Assembly: GCA_016647705.1 (NCBI GenBank)
Contig: JAENRU010000484.1
Location: forward strand, 868,001-932,000
Direction: 5' to 3'
Source of the DNA: Eucommia ulmoides
Taxonomy: Eukaryota; Streptophyta; Magnoliopsida; Garryales; Eucommiaceae
Length of the DNA stretch: 64,000 nucleotides
How positions within the stretch are numbered: the first letter of the stretch is position 1; each line of letters starts with the position of its first letter. Both the position numbers and the translations under genes were made by a program. Positions 32,330-45,189 of the stretch are shown piece after piece. The notes under the pieces are model-generated. The model saw only the letters and a program-made list of their open reading frames with translations. It did no database searches and had not been told where the DNA came from.

Positions 32330-35300
32330 TTGCTTATTAAATTTTATTTCAGATCTTGAGTGTGGAGCGTGAAAATGAAAGTACTGGGAGTACTGGACCC
32401 TAAAGGAAGAGATATAGGACTCAGGAAAGTTTGGATGTAGCTGAGCGAATTTTATAGGCTGCTGCACAACTAATAGAACAACAGGAAAAGATGATGGAAT
32501 GTCATAAGGCCCAAACAGAAACAACCACTTCTTAGACTGTACTCCTGAAGAGATTCAAGGAATTGAACCCTCAGGCTTTTGTAGGAACTGCGGGTCCGGC
32601 TAATGCCGAGAATTGGTTGAGGAGCATAGGGAACATATTTGAGGCCATGAAAATTACCGATGACAACCGAGTTTCTCTTGCCACCTTCCAATTGAAAGGA
32701 GAGGTCGAACATTGGTGGGAGAAAATAAAGAGGTTAATTTCAGTTCCAGGCGATGAGATTTCTTGGGATCAATTCGTTGCGGTGTTTAATGAAAAATATT
32801 TTCCTGAATCTTATCGGTTCCAGATAGAGGAAGAATTTATATCATTGAAATAAGAGAAGATGATCGTTCTGTAGTATAAAATTAAATTTGATGCCATGTC
32901 CCGATTTGCTCCTAATTTGGTGAGAACAAAAGAGGCAAGATGTAAACGATTCTTGAAAGGATTTGATCTAGAAATATGTTCCAGGTTGACAGGAAAGCAG
33001 ATCAAAAGTTATGCGAAATTGGTAAACACAACGAAATTAATAGAACAGGATGTACGAGAAGCAGTCGAGAACCGCGAGCAGTATAAAAATAGTAGATTCG
33101 AGTCACCTAACAGATATCCAGGTGGCACTTCTCGATGAGCTATAGTTCGATCGCCATTTGCTCGGGCCCCAACAACCGACCAATCTGCTAGGAGCCGAGG
33201 TCCAGGATAATCATACTCCGGGCGATAGCAGAATGTATCCGGACGGAATTTCGATCAGCAAGGACAGGATAGGAGCCAGATGGTTAGTCGAGTCGGGATA
33301 CATGTATGCTATCAATGTGGATCACCGGATCATTTTGTTAGGGACTGTCCCGTAGGAGGCCCAATATGCTTTTGTGGTCATGAGCCGAGTCACATATCTC
33401 CGAATTGTTCAAAATCCGCTGTTACTTCTACACCCTCTACGACCAGTGTGGGTAGTGTTGGCCCTAGCAGTATTCAAGGGCGTGGTAGAGAATCGGCTGG
33501 TAGACCTCCGACTCGAGGTCGTGTATTTACTACTACCAAGCATGATGCCCAGGCTAACTCGGATGTGGTTACAGGTATCATGTCTTTATATGATAGATAT
33601 GCACGTATACTTATTAATCTCAGTTCTACTCATTTATTTATTTTGACGATTTTTATGATGCATGTAGACAAATTTTCTACTTCTCTGTCATATAATATTA
33701 TTATCTCTACTCCTATGGGCGAGTTCGTGTTGATAGATAGTGCATATAAAGACAGTTCGCTTCGTATCGGTGATAGAGGATTGTTGGTGGATTTATTACC
33801 CCTGAGTATTCATGATTTTGATATGATATTGGGAATGGATTTGCTATCTGATTTTCATGCCACGATGGATTGTTTTAAAAAAAGAAGTTACTTTTTCGGG
33901 TTTCAAGCGAACCAGAGTTTGTATTTTCGGGGGGACAGAATCATCACTCCTGTCAGTTTGATTTCAGTTCTGGAGGCTAGAAAATTATTAAAGAAGGGAT
34001 GTCAGAGATACCTCACTCATGTGATTGACACCAGTCGGAATGAGGTGCAAGTGACAGATATTCCAGTGGTCGGGGATTTTCCCGATATATTTCCAAAAGA
34101 ATTGTCAGGGTTTCTAGTGGATAGGGAAATTGAACTTTCTATTGAGTTACTTCCAGGAACTTCTTCTGTATCAATTCCACCCTATCGTATGGTGCTTACC
34201 GAGTTAAAGGAATTGAAGATTCAGTTGCAAAATCTGTTGGACTGCGGGTTTATCAGACCTAGTGTTTCTCTGTGGGGAGCCCCAGTGTTATTTGTAAAGA
34301 AGAAAGATGGCATGCTGAGGATATGTATTGATTACAGACAATTGAATAAGGTAACAGTTCGTAATAAATACCCGTTACCTAGAATTGATGATATGTTCGA
34401 CCAATTGCAAAAGGCCAAGGTATTTTTTAAAATAGACCTTTGATTAGGATATCATCAACTAAAAGTTAGAGATAGTGATATGTTGAAAACGGTGTTTCCT
34501 ACGAGGTATGGGCATTATGAATTTCTAGTTATGCCATTCGGGTTGACAAATACCCTTGCTGCTTTTATGGATTTAATGAATTGGATCTTCCAACCCTATC
34601 TAGATCAGTTTATTATCGTGTTCATTGATGATATATTGATCTATTTCCAAAATAAAGAAGAACATGCAGAACATTTCAAGATTGTGTTGCAGACTTTGCG
34701 AGAAAAACAGTTATATGCAAAATTCAATAAATATGAGTTTTGGTTGGATAGAGTGGTATTTTTGGGACATGTTATTATCAGGAGATGGTATCCAAGTTGA
34801 TCCAAAGAAAGTCGAAGTCGTGGTTCAATGGGAAATGCCAAAAAGTGTGATCGAAGTTCGAAGCTTCTTGGGATTAGCGTGGTATTATCATCGGTTCGTT
34901 CAGGGATTTTTCGATATAGCTGTTCCGTTGACTCGATTGACCCGCAAGGAATCTAAATTCGAGTGGACTAACAAATGTGAACAAAGCTTCCAGGAGCTAA
35001 AAAGTATACTAATATTTGCGCCAATACTCTCTCTCCCGACTGAAGGCGGTAGTTTTGTGATCTACAGTGATGTTTCACATCAGGGGCTAGGATATGTACT
35101 GATGCAACATGGTCATGTGATTGCATATGCCTCTCGACAATTAAAGAATCATGAGTATAACTACCCGACGCATGATTTGGAGTTGGCGGCACTTGTGTTT
35201 GACTTGAAGCTCTGGAGACATTATCTGTATGGCAAGACTTGAGAAATATATGATCGCGTCACAAAATACGCGATCTCATACCACTAATCTACGTTTTGTT

Positions 35301-38252
35301 ATTCTATTAAATAAATTAAATTAGTATAATTAATATATTTTATTTATTTCTATAGATTTGAAAAATTGGAGTAAAAGCAATATAATTCGGAGCAAAATGG
35401 AACAAAAAGGAGGACAAAAATCATTACGACCTGTGAAAACAAGCCCGATTTGCGGACGACCCATGACCCAGAGTCTTTCCCCTTAACCTACAACATTTGC
35501 CGGTTATGGAATGGTCAATTATGACCATTTTCATTAGCCAATTAATGGCCAATTTGAGTGGCCATGCATGAAAACCCCAAAAAAGAAAAATTGGGCAAGA
35601 TTGGAAATCATTCATGCCAAATCAATAATCATGAATGACAATTAATGGGGCTGATTTTCTTCTTCATCCTTTTTAGGGTAGTTTCGGCAGGAGGGTGAGG
35701 GACTTTTGTTTTTCTTTCATTTTCTATATATTTTAGTTTTTAGGTTTTTTCTATTCCATTCTTTTCTGCTGAATTCTTGGTGTAGTTCTGAATGAATTTT
35801 TTTTTATCATATTATTGAGGAAGAACACCACTTGATGAACGACTAATTTTCTCCTAATCGGGCTAGGATTGTGGTATGTATTTTGATTTATATAATATTT
35901 TATTGTTGGATTAATTTTAGTTTATGTGTGAACAATTATATGATGATGAACTTTGTGCTCAAAATATAGTTTAATTTGTGATTGAATTTAATCTCGAAAT
36001 GTTCTTATAGAGATTTCGATTTTAAATTCAATTATTGTTAGAACGTTAGATCTGATACATGTGGTCTAGATTTAACGATCATATAATCGTATTCCTAGAA
36101 TTTAATTATTGGTTTGGATGGTTTATACCTAGATTGCAATTCACCCTAGATTAGAGTAACATATGAATTACATCCCGAAGATAAATCATGCCGAAGAATA
36201 ATAAATCTAATTTTTCTGAGTTGTCCCGACTTGTAGTTGGGAACGCTCGTTAACACAAATTTGAATCAAAAAGAAAATACGAAAAAAATATAATCCCAAA
36301 ACACGAAATCCACAATTCCTAATCTAGTTCCCTATATTCATTATCTAAATTTACTATTTTATTTTCTTGTATTATAAAAACCAAAACTCATTTTACCAAA
36401 GAAAGAAAAATAATTGAATTTAATAGTTACATGACCGATCCCTGTAGTTCGATACCCTACTTGAACACCATACTACATCAGTATCGCGATACCAAATTAA
36501 GGGTATTATTTTTTAGCGATCAATATACATTGACCACCAGAGTTTGAAATATTTATTTACTTAGAAAGAACTAAATCTGAGGCACATACATTGGATGAGT
36601 TAATCAATGATTATGACTACACCATCCATTATCATCCTGAAAAGGCAAATATTGTAGCAGATGCGCTGAGTCGAAAATCGGCAGGTTCAATTGCACATCT
36701 TCAAGTTGTTCACACTAATCTCTACGCTGAGTTGAGATCTCTGCGAGTCCAGTTAGCGGTTGGTCAAACGGCAGCGTTGCTTGCGACTTTGACTTTGAGA
36801 CTAACATTGATTGACCGTATTATAGAAGTGCAGAAGTCAAATACCCAATTAGGAAAGATAAAAAATAAAGTAAAGAATAGTCGCAGAGCCGACTATCGAA
36901 TCCGGGATAACAATAAAACCTTGATGTTTGAAAATAGATTGTGTGTGCCTAATAAGGCTAATCTGAAGAAAGATATCTTGGAGAAAACGCATAGCTCAGC
37001 ATACGCAATGCACCTAGGCAGTACCAAAATGTTTCAGGATCTGCGATAACACTATTGGTGGAATAGAATGAAACAAAAAATTGCTAAATTTGTTACCAGG
37101 TGTCTTGTTTGTCAGCAAGTCAAGATCGAGCACCAACGTCCAGGTGGATTATTGCATCCTCTATCTATCCCAGAGTAGAAATGGAAACATATCACGATGG
37201 ATTTTGTTTCAGGATTACCTCGTACTCAAAATGGACATAATTTTATTTAGGTGATTGTTGATAGACTCACCAAGCCTACTCATTTTCTAGCCGTAAAAAC
37301 GACGTACTCCCTGGACAAGTATGCGAAACTGTATATTGACGAGATTGTCCGATTGCACGGTGCGCTGGTTTTCATCGTGTCGGATAAAGATTCGAGATTT
37401 ACTTCAAAATTTTGGCCGAGTTTTCAAGCTGCTATGGGTATCAAGTTAAAATTCAGCACAACCTTCCATCCTCAGACTGACGGTCAATCAGAGCGTTCGA
37501 TTCAGACGTTGGAGGATATGTTGAGGGGTTGTATTCTAGAATTTCCTGGTAGTTGGGACGATCATTTGACGTTGATGGAATTTGCCTATAATAACAGCTA
37601 CCATTCAACAATCGAGATGACACCATATAAAGCGTTGTATGGTAAAAGATGCAGAACTCCAGTTTGTTGGACTAAAGTGGGAGAACAAAAATTATTGATG
37701 TCGGATATAGCCTAGATGACGGCGGACAAGGTGAAAGCGATTCAGGAAATACTGAAGATTGTTCAGAGTTGGCAAAAGAGCTATGTTGACAAACGTAGGC
37801 GAGAGTTAGAATTTGAAGTAAGTGATAATGTGTTTTTGCGTATATCCCCATAGAAGGGCATAATGAGATTCGGGAAGAAGAGAAAACTAAGTCCGAGGTA
37901 TATCAGGTCATACGAGATTCTAGAATGGGTTGTCACGACAGCTTATCGATTAGCCCTACCACCAGAATTGTCCAGATTACACAATATTTTTCACGTATTG
38001 ATGCTCAGAAAATATGCATGTGACAGACCCTTCGCATGTGTTGACTCTCCAACCAATCGAATTGAAAGAGGACTTGACGTATGTCGAGGAGCCTGTCCAG
38101 ATTCTGAACCATAAAGATCAAGTGTTGCGGACGAAAACGATTCCATTGGTGAAAGTGTTCTGATGCAGTCACTTGGTATAGGAAGCGACGTGGGAGCGAG
38201 AAGATGAGATGAGGAATAAATACCTACATTTATTTGTCCAAGGTAACTAAAA
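32330..38252 (+). pseudogene. gag-pol of the Tekay-like element, multiple lesions
   Basis: Gag core (FEAMKITDDNRVSLATFQLK, EHWWEKIKR) at 32563-33137 with stops; zinc knuckle [14 protein letters not shown] near 33305-33345; aspartic protease region near 33597-33860 where the expected D-[ST]-[GA] triad reads NLSST; RT 34080-34800 with [20 protein letters not shown] and catalytic FIDDI (~34621-34635), a stop at 34441-34443 and a frame change near 34780; RNase H interrupted by the LTR at 35251-36522, then IYIDHQSLKYLF; integrase zinc finger and core (MDFVSGLPRT, SDKDSRF, TDGQSERSIQTLEDMLRG) 36960-37700; and a chromodomain-like EATWEREDEMRNKY near 38180-38250 that places it among chromoviruses. 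The 33280-34443 frame is open for 387 codons. Not functional as it stands. Confidence 0.92.
35251..36522 (+). mobile_element. 1272-bp solo LTR-like insertion in RNase H, TSD ATATA
   Basis: Begins TGATCGC and ends GCGATCA, a 7-bp terminal inverted repeat with TG..CA. ATATA is repeated exactly on both sides (35246-35250 and 36523-36527). Removing the insert rejoins the RNase H frame across the site, apart from one stop. Contains a TATATATTTTAG promoter-like stretch near 35727 and no coding region. Family not recognised; the TGTAGTTCGATACC-like tail resembles some gypsy LTR ends. Confidence 0.9.
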
Positions 38253-38286
38253 TTTCGGGATGAAATTTCTTTTAGGGGGGAAGGGT
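38253..38286 (+). promoter_or_regulatory. Polypurine tract of the Tekay-like element
   Basis: ATTTCGGGATGAAATTTC then TTTTAGGGGGGAAGGGT directly before an LTR start. The same signature recurs at 39546-39581 and 49767-49805. Confidence 0.8.
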
Positions 38287-39507
38287 TGTAAGACCTGAGT
38301 TTCGCATGTGTATAATTTTTAGTTGCATTTTATAACATTTAGAAAATATTGGGGTGCATTGTGACATTTAATGGTTACTTTAAAAAAAAATTTAAAGATC
38401 AATTATCAATTTTAAAATATTAAATTTAGATTTTAGGCTTAAATGATACCGTAAAAGGATTTTGGGGAGATTAGTGTAATTTAGAAAGAAAAAAAAAACA
38501 CTAATTTAATTAGGATAAATATCAAACCAAAATAAATAAATAAATAAATTACCACATTCTTATCTACGATAGATTGAGAAAGTCTTTAAAAATGAATAAT
38601 AGTAACAAATTAACAATAATGATAACTTTACATATGTGTTGTCAAAATTTTGACTACACGTGCATGAACATGTGGCAAAATATTGGGAAGTCCATACATG
38701 ATTATCTTAATCCTAAAATTTGAAGAGTTTGAGATGGGTTAAAAAAACAAGAAAAAAGAAAAATGATCTTCAAGAAAGCTTAATCTAAAAAAAAAAAATT
38801 AAAAACAAATTGATAGAGAGAGAAGAGCACAATTAACTGATATTCCTATGGAATTCGATAATTGAGAAGTAAGACTAAGGTATGTGTTTATTTTTTTATT
38901 TTTTTCTTTATATACACGGTTATCATACATACATACATATATATATATATATGTACACATGAAAAGTTAATGTACGTGAGTTTGGAAAACAAAGCGGGTA
39001 CACGTGTATATACGGATATATCTAAATTGTAAAGAATACAATTTAAAATAAAAATTATAAATTTTACTAAAACGACTATTCTTAGTATTTCATCTACTAA
39101 TAAAAAAATTTAACAGTCGATTAATATTTTCCTACAAATTAAATTATTCATACGAATTTTTTGTACATGTTACCATAATAATTTTCGTACAGTTAATATT
39201 AACATAGAAAATTCGGCTTGTAGTAATTTCGTATAATAAAAAATTTGGGGGATGAAAAATGGTGCATTTTAGGGTCACGTATTGCATATTAAGTTTATTT
39301 TAAATAAATTATTAATTTAGGCCCTATCACTGTTAGGTTCACAGGCGTCGCCGACCGTGTAGTATTTTGGCGACAATGCTTTTGGTAACACAAAAAAATC
39401 AAGGTGAGTGTATTGTCTTCTATGTAAATTGACAAAGTATATTTTTGTTTAAATTGTGGAAAAAAATGTTTATTAAAATGGACGGTGTTATAACATTATG
39501 CGGATCA
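38287..39507 (+). repeat. Truncated LTR of the Tekay-like element
   Basis: Aligns with the first ~1150 bp of the 5' LTR up to GCGGATCA (29186 region), then jumps to GGAATAAATATCCGC, a sequence equivalent to the internal region before the purine tract (38212 onward). Confidence 0.88.
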
Positions 39508-39581
39508 GGAATAAATATCCGCATTTATTCGTCTAAGGTAACTAAAATTTCGGGACGAAATTTCTTTTAGGGAAGAAGGGT

Positions 39582-41689
39582 TGTAAGACCCGAGTTTCGC
39601 ATGTGCATAATTTTTAGTTGCATTCTAGAGCATTTAGAAAATACCGAGGTGCATTGTGACATTTAATGGTTACTTTTAAAAAAAAAAATAGGGGTCAATT
39701 ATCAATTTTAAAATATTAATTTTAGATTTTGAGTTTAAATGATACCTTAAAAAGATTTGGGAAAGATTAGCGTAATTTAGAAGAAAAAAAAAACACTATT
39801 TTTAATTAGGATAAATATCAAACCAAAAAATATAAATAAAAAATAAATAAATAAATTACCACATTCTTATCTACGGTAGATTGAGAAAATCTTTAAAAAT
39901 GAATAATAGTAACAATAATGATAACTTTACATGTGTGCCTGAACATGTGCCTGAACATGTGGCAAAATATTGGGAAGTCCATACACGATTATCTTAATCC
40001 TAAAATTTGAAGAGGTTGAGATGAGTAAAAAAAAAAAAAAGATGATCTTCAAGAAAGCTTAATAAAATAAATAAATAAAAACAAATTGATAGGGAGAGAA
40101 GAGCACAATTAACTGATATTCCTATGGAATTCGATAATTGAGAAGTAAGACTAAGGTGTGTGTTTATTTATTTTTATATATACGGTTGTCGTGTATATAT
40201 ATATATACACATGAAAAGTTAATTTACGTGGGTTTGGAAAACAAAGCGGGTACACGTGTATATATGGATATATCTAAATTATAAAGAATACAATTTAAAA
40301 TAAAAATTGTAAATTTTACTAAAACGATAATTCTTAGTATTTCGTCTATTAATAAAAAAAATTAACAGTCGATTAATATTTTTCTACAAATTAAATTATT
40401 CATACGAAATTTTTGTACCCGTTACCATAATAATTTTCGTACAGTTAATATTAACATAGAAAATTGGGCTTGTAGTAATTTCGTATAATAAAAAATTTGG
40501 GGGATGAAAAATGGTGCATTTCAGGATTACGCATTGCATATTAAGTTTATTTTAAATAAATTATTAATTTAGGCCCTATCGCTGTCAAGTTCACAGGCGC
40601 CACCGGCCGTGTAGTATTTCGGCGACAGTGTTTTGGTAGCACAAAAAAATAAAGGTGAGTGTACTGTCTTCTATGTAAATTGACAAAATATATTTTTGTA
40701 TAAATTATGGAAAAAATGTTTATTAAAATAGACGGTGTTATAACATTATGCGGATCAAGTAGATTTTTAAATGTGAAAAATAGTTTTGTTATCCGACTAT
40801 ACTATAGTTATCTTCTCGTCAGGAGAGCATATTCTGCGAGATGTGGATTACCTGTCAGGCAAGACCTGTAAGGTGGATATTTGTTGTTACCTATCAGACA
40901 AGTCATGTAGGGTGGATATTGTTGTTACCTGTCAAGCAAAACCTGTAGGGTGAATATTTATTGTTACTTGTTAGGCAAGTCCTGCAATGTTGATATATGT
41001 GGACCTGTCAGAAGTGCAAATCCTGCAGGTGGCTGCCCCTACCATTGGGGATATTAAATGACCCTAGCACTGATAGTCACTTTAGATGACACAGTTGTAC
41101 AGGTTACGGTACCGTCGTAACTCCCGATCATGAGGTGAAACGATCCTATGGTTAGTAGAAAATATGAGTGCAATATTTTATTATATGTCAAAATGTTGGA
41201 TTGATTGATTTAAATATTTTATCTTATTGCAATGATGATAGTGAAAATTTATTTGGGCAAGATATGCGGTTATATTATATTATATTTTGAAAAGTGGTAT
41301 TTGATAATTATACTTGATCCATGAAATATTTTTTATTATGAAGACAATACACCGATAAAATATTTGGTTTTAGATGCCGCAGTTAGGAGTGGGTCCACTA
41401 CTGGCACTAGGTAGAGTCAAGAGGTGGTGTCATTTGGAGGGTTGGCTCGTCAGGTGTAAACTGTGGAAGATTCAGTTTTCTTTTTTGTGATTTTGTTGTG
41501 AATATTTGGGACAAGTGTATTCCCAAATTTTGAAGTGAGTAAATATATTTATTTTTTTTTGGAAAAAAAAAAATGTATAGCGGTACATATATGTGTGTGT
41601 GTGTGTGTGTATTTGTTGACTAGTCAGGTGACGTTAGGTCGGTGTCACTCCTGACCTCGGGAGATGAGAGCCTGGGAAGGGGTGTGACA
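39582..41689 (+). repeat. Full 3' LTR of the Tekay-like family (2108 bp)
   Basis: TGTAAGACCCGAG...GGTGTGACA. Preceded at 39508-39581 by ~74 bp equivalent to the end of the internal region with its own purine tract. Confidence 0.9.
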
Positions 41690-42666
41690 GGCTCTTTCGG
41701 TGAAGGCTTCCACCCACCCGTCGTCAGTTGGAAGTTGCCCAGTTGGCTGGTAGGCACCATCTTCTCTTTCGCGGGCACAGTCATTAATCCGCCACCTTCG
41801 AGCGCTGGTGAGTTCTGATAACACTTTTGATGAAGGATTCCACCCACACGTCGTCGGACATGAATAGCTCAACAGGCCGGTGGGCTCCATTTTGATTTTC
41901 GAGGGGGCATAGTCATCGATGAAGGGTTGAGTGATGTTCATCTGACGAGCCTCTCCGCACGCCGTCGTCGAGCGCCGCAACCAATGAGGTCTCCCAGGCG
42001 TCGACCAGAGCATCAGGAAGCTAACACGGGCTCCTGCGCTCCGTCCTCGAGTGTTGCAATTGGTAAGGGCCTCCAGGTAATCTTCTCTATCACCACGACC
42101 GATATGGTTTCCTATGTACTTATCTCGAATGCCGCGCCCGGTACGCTTCTCCGCAAGCTGCCCTCAAGCAGTGTAACGGTCTCAATCCTTGAGCTTTATT
42201 AGGGATTTTCTCCTCTCTTTTTGTGTGTGTGTGTGTGTGGCCCCATTCTTTGTCCTTCTTGACGTTATCTCTCATACTGGTGTTGTAGAACCGGGTATCC
42301 CTTTTTGAGGGCCGCGGTGAGGTTGGTGGCAGGGTTTGAGCAGAGGTCATAAGACAACCTCTTGTGCCTGAGATCGTTAATAAAAGCGTTGAAGGCCACG
42401 ACGTCGGAGAGATCCTCACAGGTGATGGCCTCACTCTAGAAGCGGTCCACATAGTCACTAAGGCTCTTACTGAGCTCTTGTTGGATGGTGAGAATGTGAG
42501 ACATGGTTTTCGGCCTTCGACGTGAGTAGTTGAACTAGGCAAGGAAAAATAGATCGAGTTCCCAGAACATAGAGATGGATGCCGGTGGAAGGCTCCGGAA
42601 CCATACTTTAGATGGCCTTATAAGTCTAAGTGAGAAGGATTTGCACCTCAGAGCCACAGAGGAGAT
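41690..42666 (-). pseudogene. Outer gypsy element: gag core fragment
   Basis: Minus-strand translation shows ALRCKSFSLRL, WFRSLPPASIS, SHILTIQQELSKSLSDYVDR and AFNAFINDLRHKRLSYDLCS, the retrotransposon gag core of Tat-like gypsy elements, with stops. It continues the gag N-terminal part at 54908-55803 across the inserted cluster. 41700-41900 holds two ~100-bp repeat units with no recognised product. Confidence 0.8.
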
Positions 42667-45071
42667 GTGACACACCCCAATTTTTCGAAAAGAAAAGAAT
42701 ATTAAATAATAAGAAACGTAAAAGGGAGAGGGGTTTTTTAAGCTTCAGTTTTATAAAAAAAATACTTAGGCCATTTTAAAAATTAGAAGTCGTCACTTAG
42801 CATTGAGTTTAAATGGTGTGCTAGGTCACCGGATTTTTGAAAAAATAATTTAAAAGGCCTAAGTAAAAATTGACTCTGAAAACACGGTCAAATTAAAAAT
42901 TCATTTAAAGAGTTTGAGAGTTAGTTACGCTCAAAGAAAGTGTTAGGCACTCCAAGACGCCCATCTAAAAATGGTACTTTATGTCCAACTAAGTCCAATT
43001 AGTTTAAATTTGGACGTTTTATTTTATTTTGAAATTTTTTCCTTCTTATGAAATCTTTTTAGTATTTTTCAAAAATAAGATGGGACAAGTTTTTGTATTT
43101 TTGGAATATTCCCTAAGTATGTCATCTTATCAAATATTAAAGAATTCGACAAAGATGGTCCCCGGGGGATTTTATTTATGTTTTTGAGAGATTTCCTTTA
43201 ATTTAAATGGATAAACTAAAATAGGTGAATAAGAATGAAAATCTGAATGCAAAAACTAACATTATTTTTTTATGCAAAAATAACCTAAAAAAACTAAAGG
43301 TTTTAATTTAAACATGTTAATGCAAAATGATATGAATACGAGAATTAAACAGGGAATACTACGTGAATTAACGTGATTATGTATGGCAAGAATTTAATTA
43401 TTTAATATATAAAAAACGTAAGTGGTATACATGTCATGACTAAATGTAAAGAAATAATATGAATTATGAAGAAAAAAAACCTTATATGTATGAAATATAA
43501 AAAAAAAAATATAAATGCTGAAAGTTTTCTAAACATGTCGTCTAAATGATACAAGAAATAAATATGCTAGATGGATGCAAATAATGTCTACTTTAAGTTC
43601 GCCCAATTAATTTAAAAATTTCCATTTGATATTTCCTCAAATTCTATGGAAATAAGAATCGAGGGAGAATCGCAGAAACAATTTTGTTGGAATTAATCTT
43701 TTTGAAACTTAAGCGGAATCTCGCGAAAAGATTTATCAATGGAAGAGATTTTCTAAAACTAATCGTTTTTAAATTCTACTCTAGTTGGAGAATGGAAATG
43801 AGGCCACAAAAAATAAGATTTTATTATTTTTTGGATTTTTTAGAGTTTTGATAACAAGAATAAAAATAAAATAAAGAAAATACAAAAAAATGAATAATAA
43901 AAACATTATTCACCTCACGTTCGGGGATTAAGTTTAAACATGAGAAACTCACCCTTGCATTTTCATCGGACCATCGGACGACTTAATTTTTTTTAGTTTT
44001 TTCTTTTTATGAATTATAAATAAATAAAATAAAAAAAATGCAAAAATAAAATAAAACACAACAAGATATGGGTGTCCTCGTCTAAACGCTCAAAGGTTCA
44101 AATTAAGAATGGGGAATCTAATCTTGACATTTTTTATCGAGTTATCGGATGACTAAAAAAAATAAAACTTGTAGGAATTTAAATTGCGAATAAAATAAAA
44201 TAAGCTGAAAAATTAAAGGTAAACAAAAACATATATGTTCTAGGTCAAGAATCCCGATGCTCAAGTTTTCTCTCTCATAAATGGCTTCTTGAAAAGGCTT
44301 TGAGAATCACTTTTCTAGAGGTGACTCATTTCAATTTTAAATGAATAAATTAGGAGGAGGAGGACCCTATTTATAGAAAATGATAGAGCGTGAAAAATAC
44401 GAGGAAACCCTAAAAACTAAGTTTGGCCGCAAAAGCCCGGTCTGGCCGCCAAAGCCCAGTCTAAATTGAATAGGAAAAGGGTGAATTAGTAAAAATAGGA
44501 AAAATGGATGGTTTTGGACGCAAGGCGTGTGTAAAACACGCACTCCTTTACTGCGTGACACGTGGCAGTGGGCCACTGCCCCTTTTTTCTCTCTCTCACG
44601 TGCACACACACACGCTGACAACAGGGAGGCGCCGTCCTCTCTCTCTCTCTCTCTCTTTCTCTCTCTTGTCCCTCTCACTCTCTCCTTGTGTGTTGACAAA
44701 GGCGCCCCCCACATTCTCTCTCTTTCTCACAACCGGCAAGAGGTGGCCCACCCCCCTCCTTAATTTCTCTCTCTATTCTTGATTCTTCTCTCATCTCTCT
44801 CCCCTCTCATTCTCTTGATTTTGGCGAAAGAGGGGGGGGGGGGGGGGACTCACTCATTTTCTCACTTTCTCTTATTTCCATTTACTCTCCTCTCTTTCCT
44901 TCTTTCAATTTCAACCCTCTTTTCTCTATTTTGATTTTTTTCTTCTTTTTCTATTTCTTTATCTATCTATTTTTGTAGTTTTTGAAAATAAAATAAAATA
45001 AAAAAAAAAACAAAGTAAACTAATAAATAAAGCGTAAAGTTTTGCTTTGCGGTCAAAATGTTGTGTCTACA
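42667..45071 (+). repeat. LTR family A, forward copy (2405 bp)
   Basis: TGACACACCCCAATTTTTCG...GTTGTGTCTACA. Contains CT-rich low-complexity DNA (44580-44830), a poly-G run (~44834) and the TGTTAGGCAC/CCAAGACGCCC block typical of some Tat/Ogre gypsy LTRs. Matched in reverse by 46070-48063 and in part by 53445-54906. Confidence 0.82.
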
Positions 45072-45189
45072 GTTGCCCTTATTTGTTATCCGAGTTTTAC
45101 TTGTTTGATAAAGATAGGAGACCACATTATTTTGATCGTTCCATTTTCTGGATTTTTTTTTTCAAAGCATATTTTCGAAGATAGAACAA

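Larger units (their letters stand above)
28049..41689 (+). mobile_element. Ty3/gypsy chromodomain-type (Tekay-like) retrotransposon with nested solo LTRs
   Basis: 5' LTR 28049-30126, PBS 30130-30141, gag, zinc knuckle, protease, RT, RNase H, integrase, C-terminal chromodomain-like segment, purine tract, then a truncated LTR (38287-39507), a second purine tract and a full LTR (39582-41689). Two foreign solo LTRs interrupt it (30244-32276 and 35251-36522). Left and right 5-bp flanks (GACTT and GGCTC) match only 3/5, in line with the right LTR coming from a rearrangement. It interrupts the outer minus-strand element. Confidence 0.9.

Noticed and set aside
44367-44782. Open frames rich in Ser/Leu or Arg/Glu
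   Set aside because: CT-rich low-complexity DNA within an LTR; the partial LTR at 54415-54747 shows the same effect.
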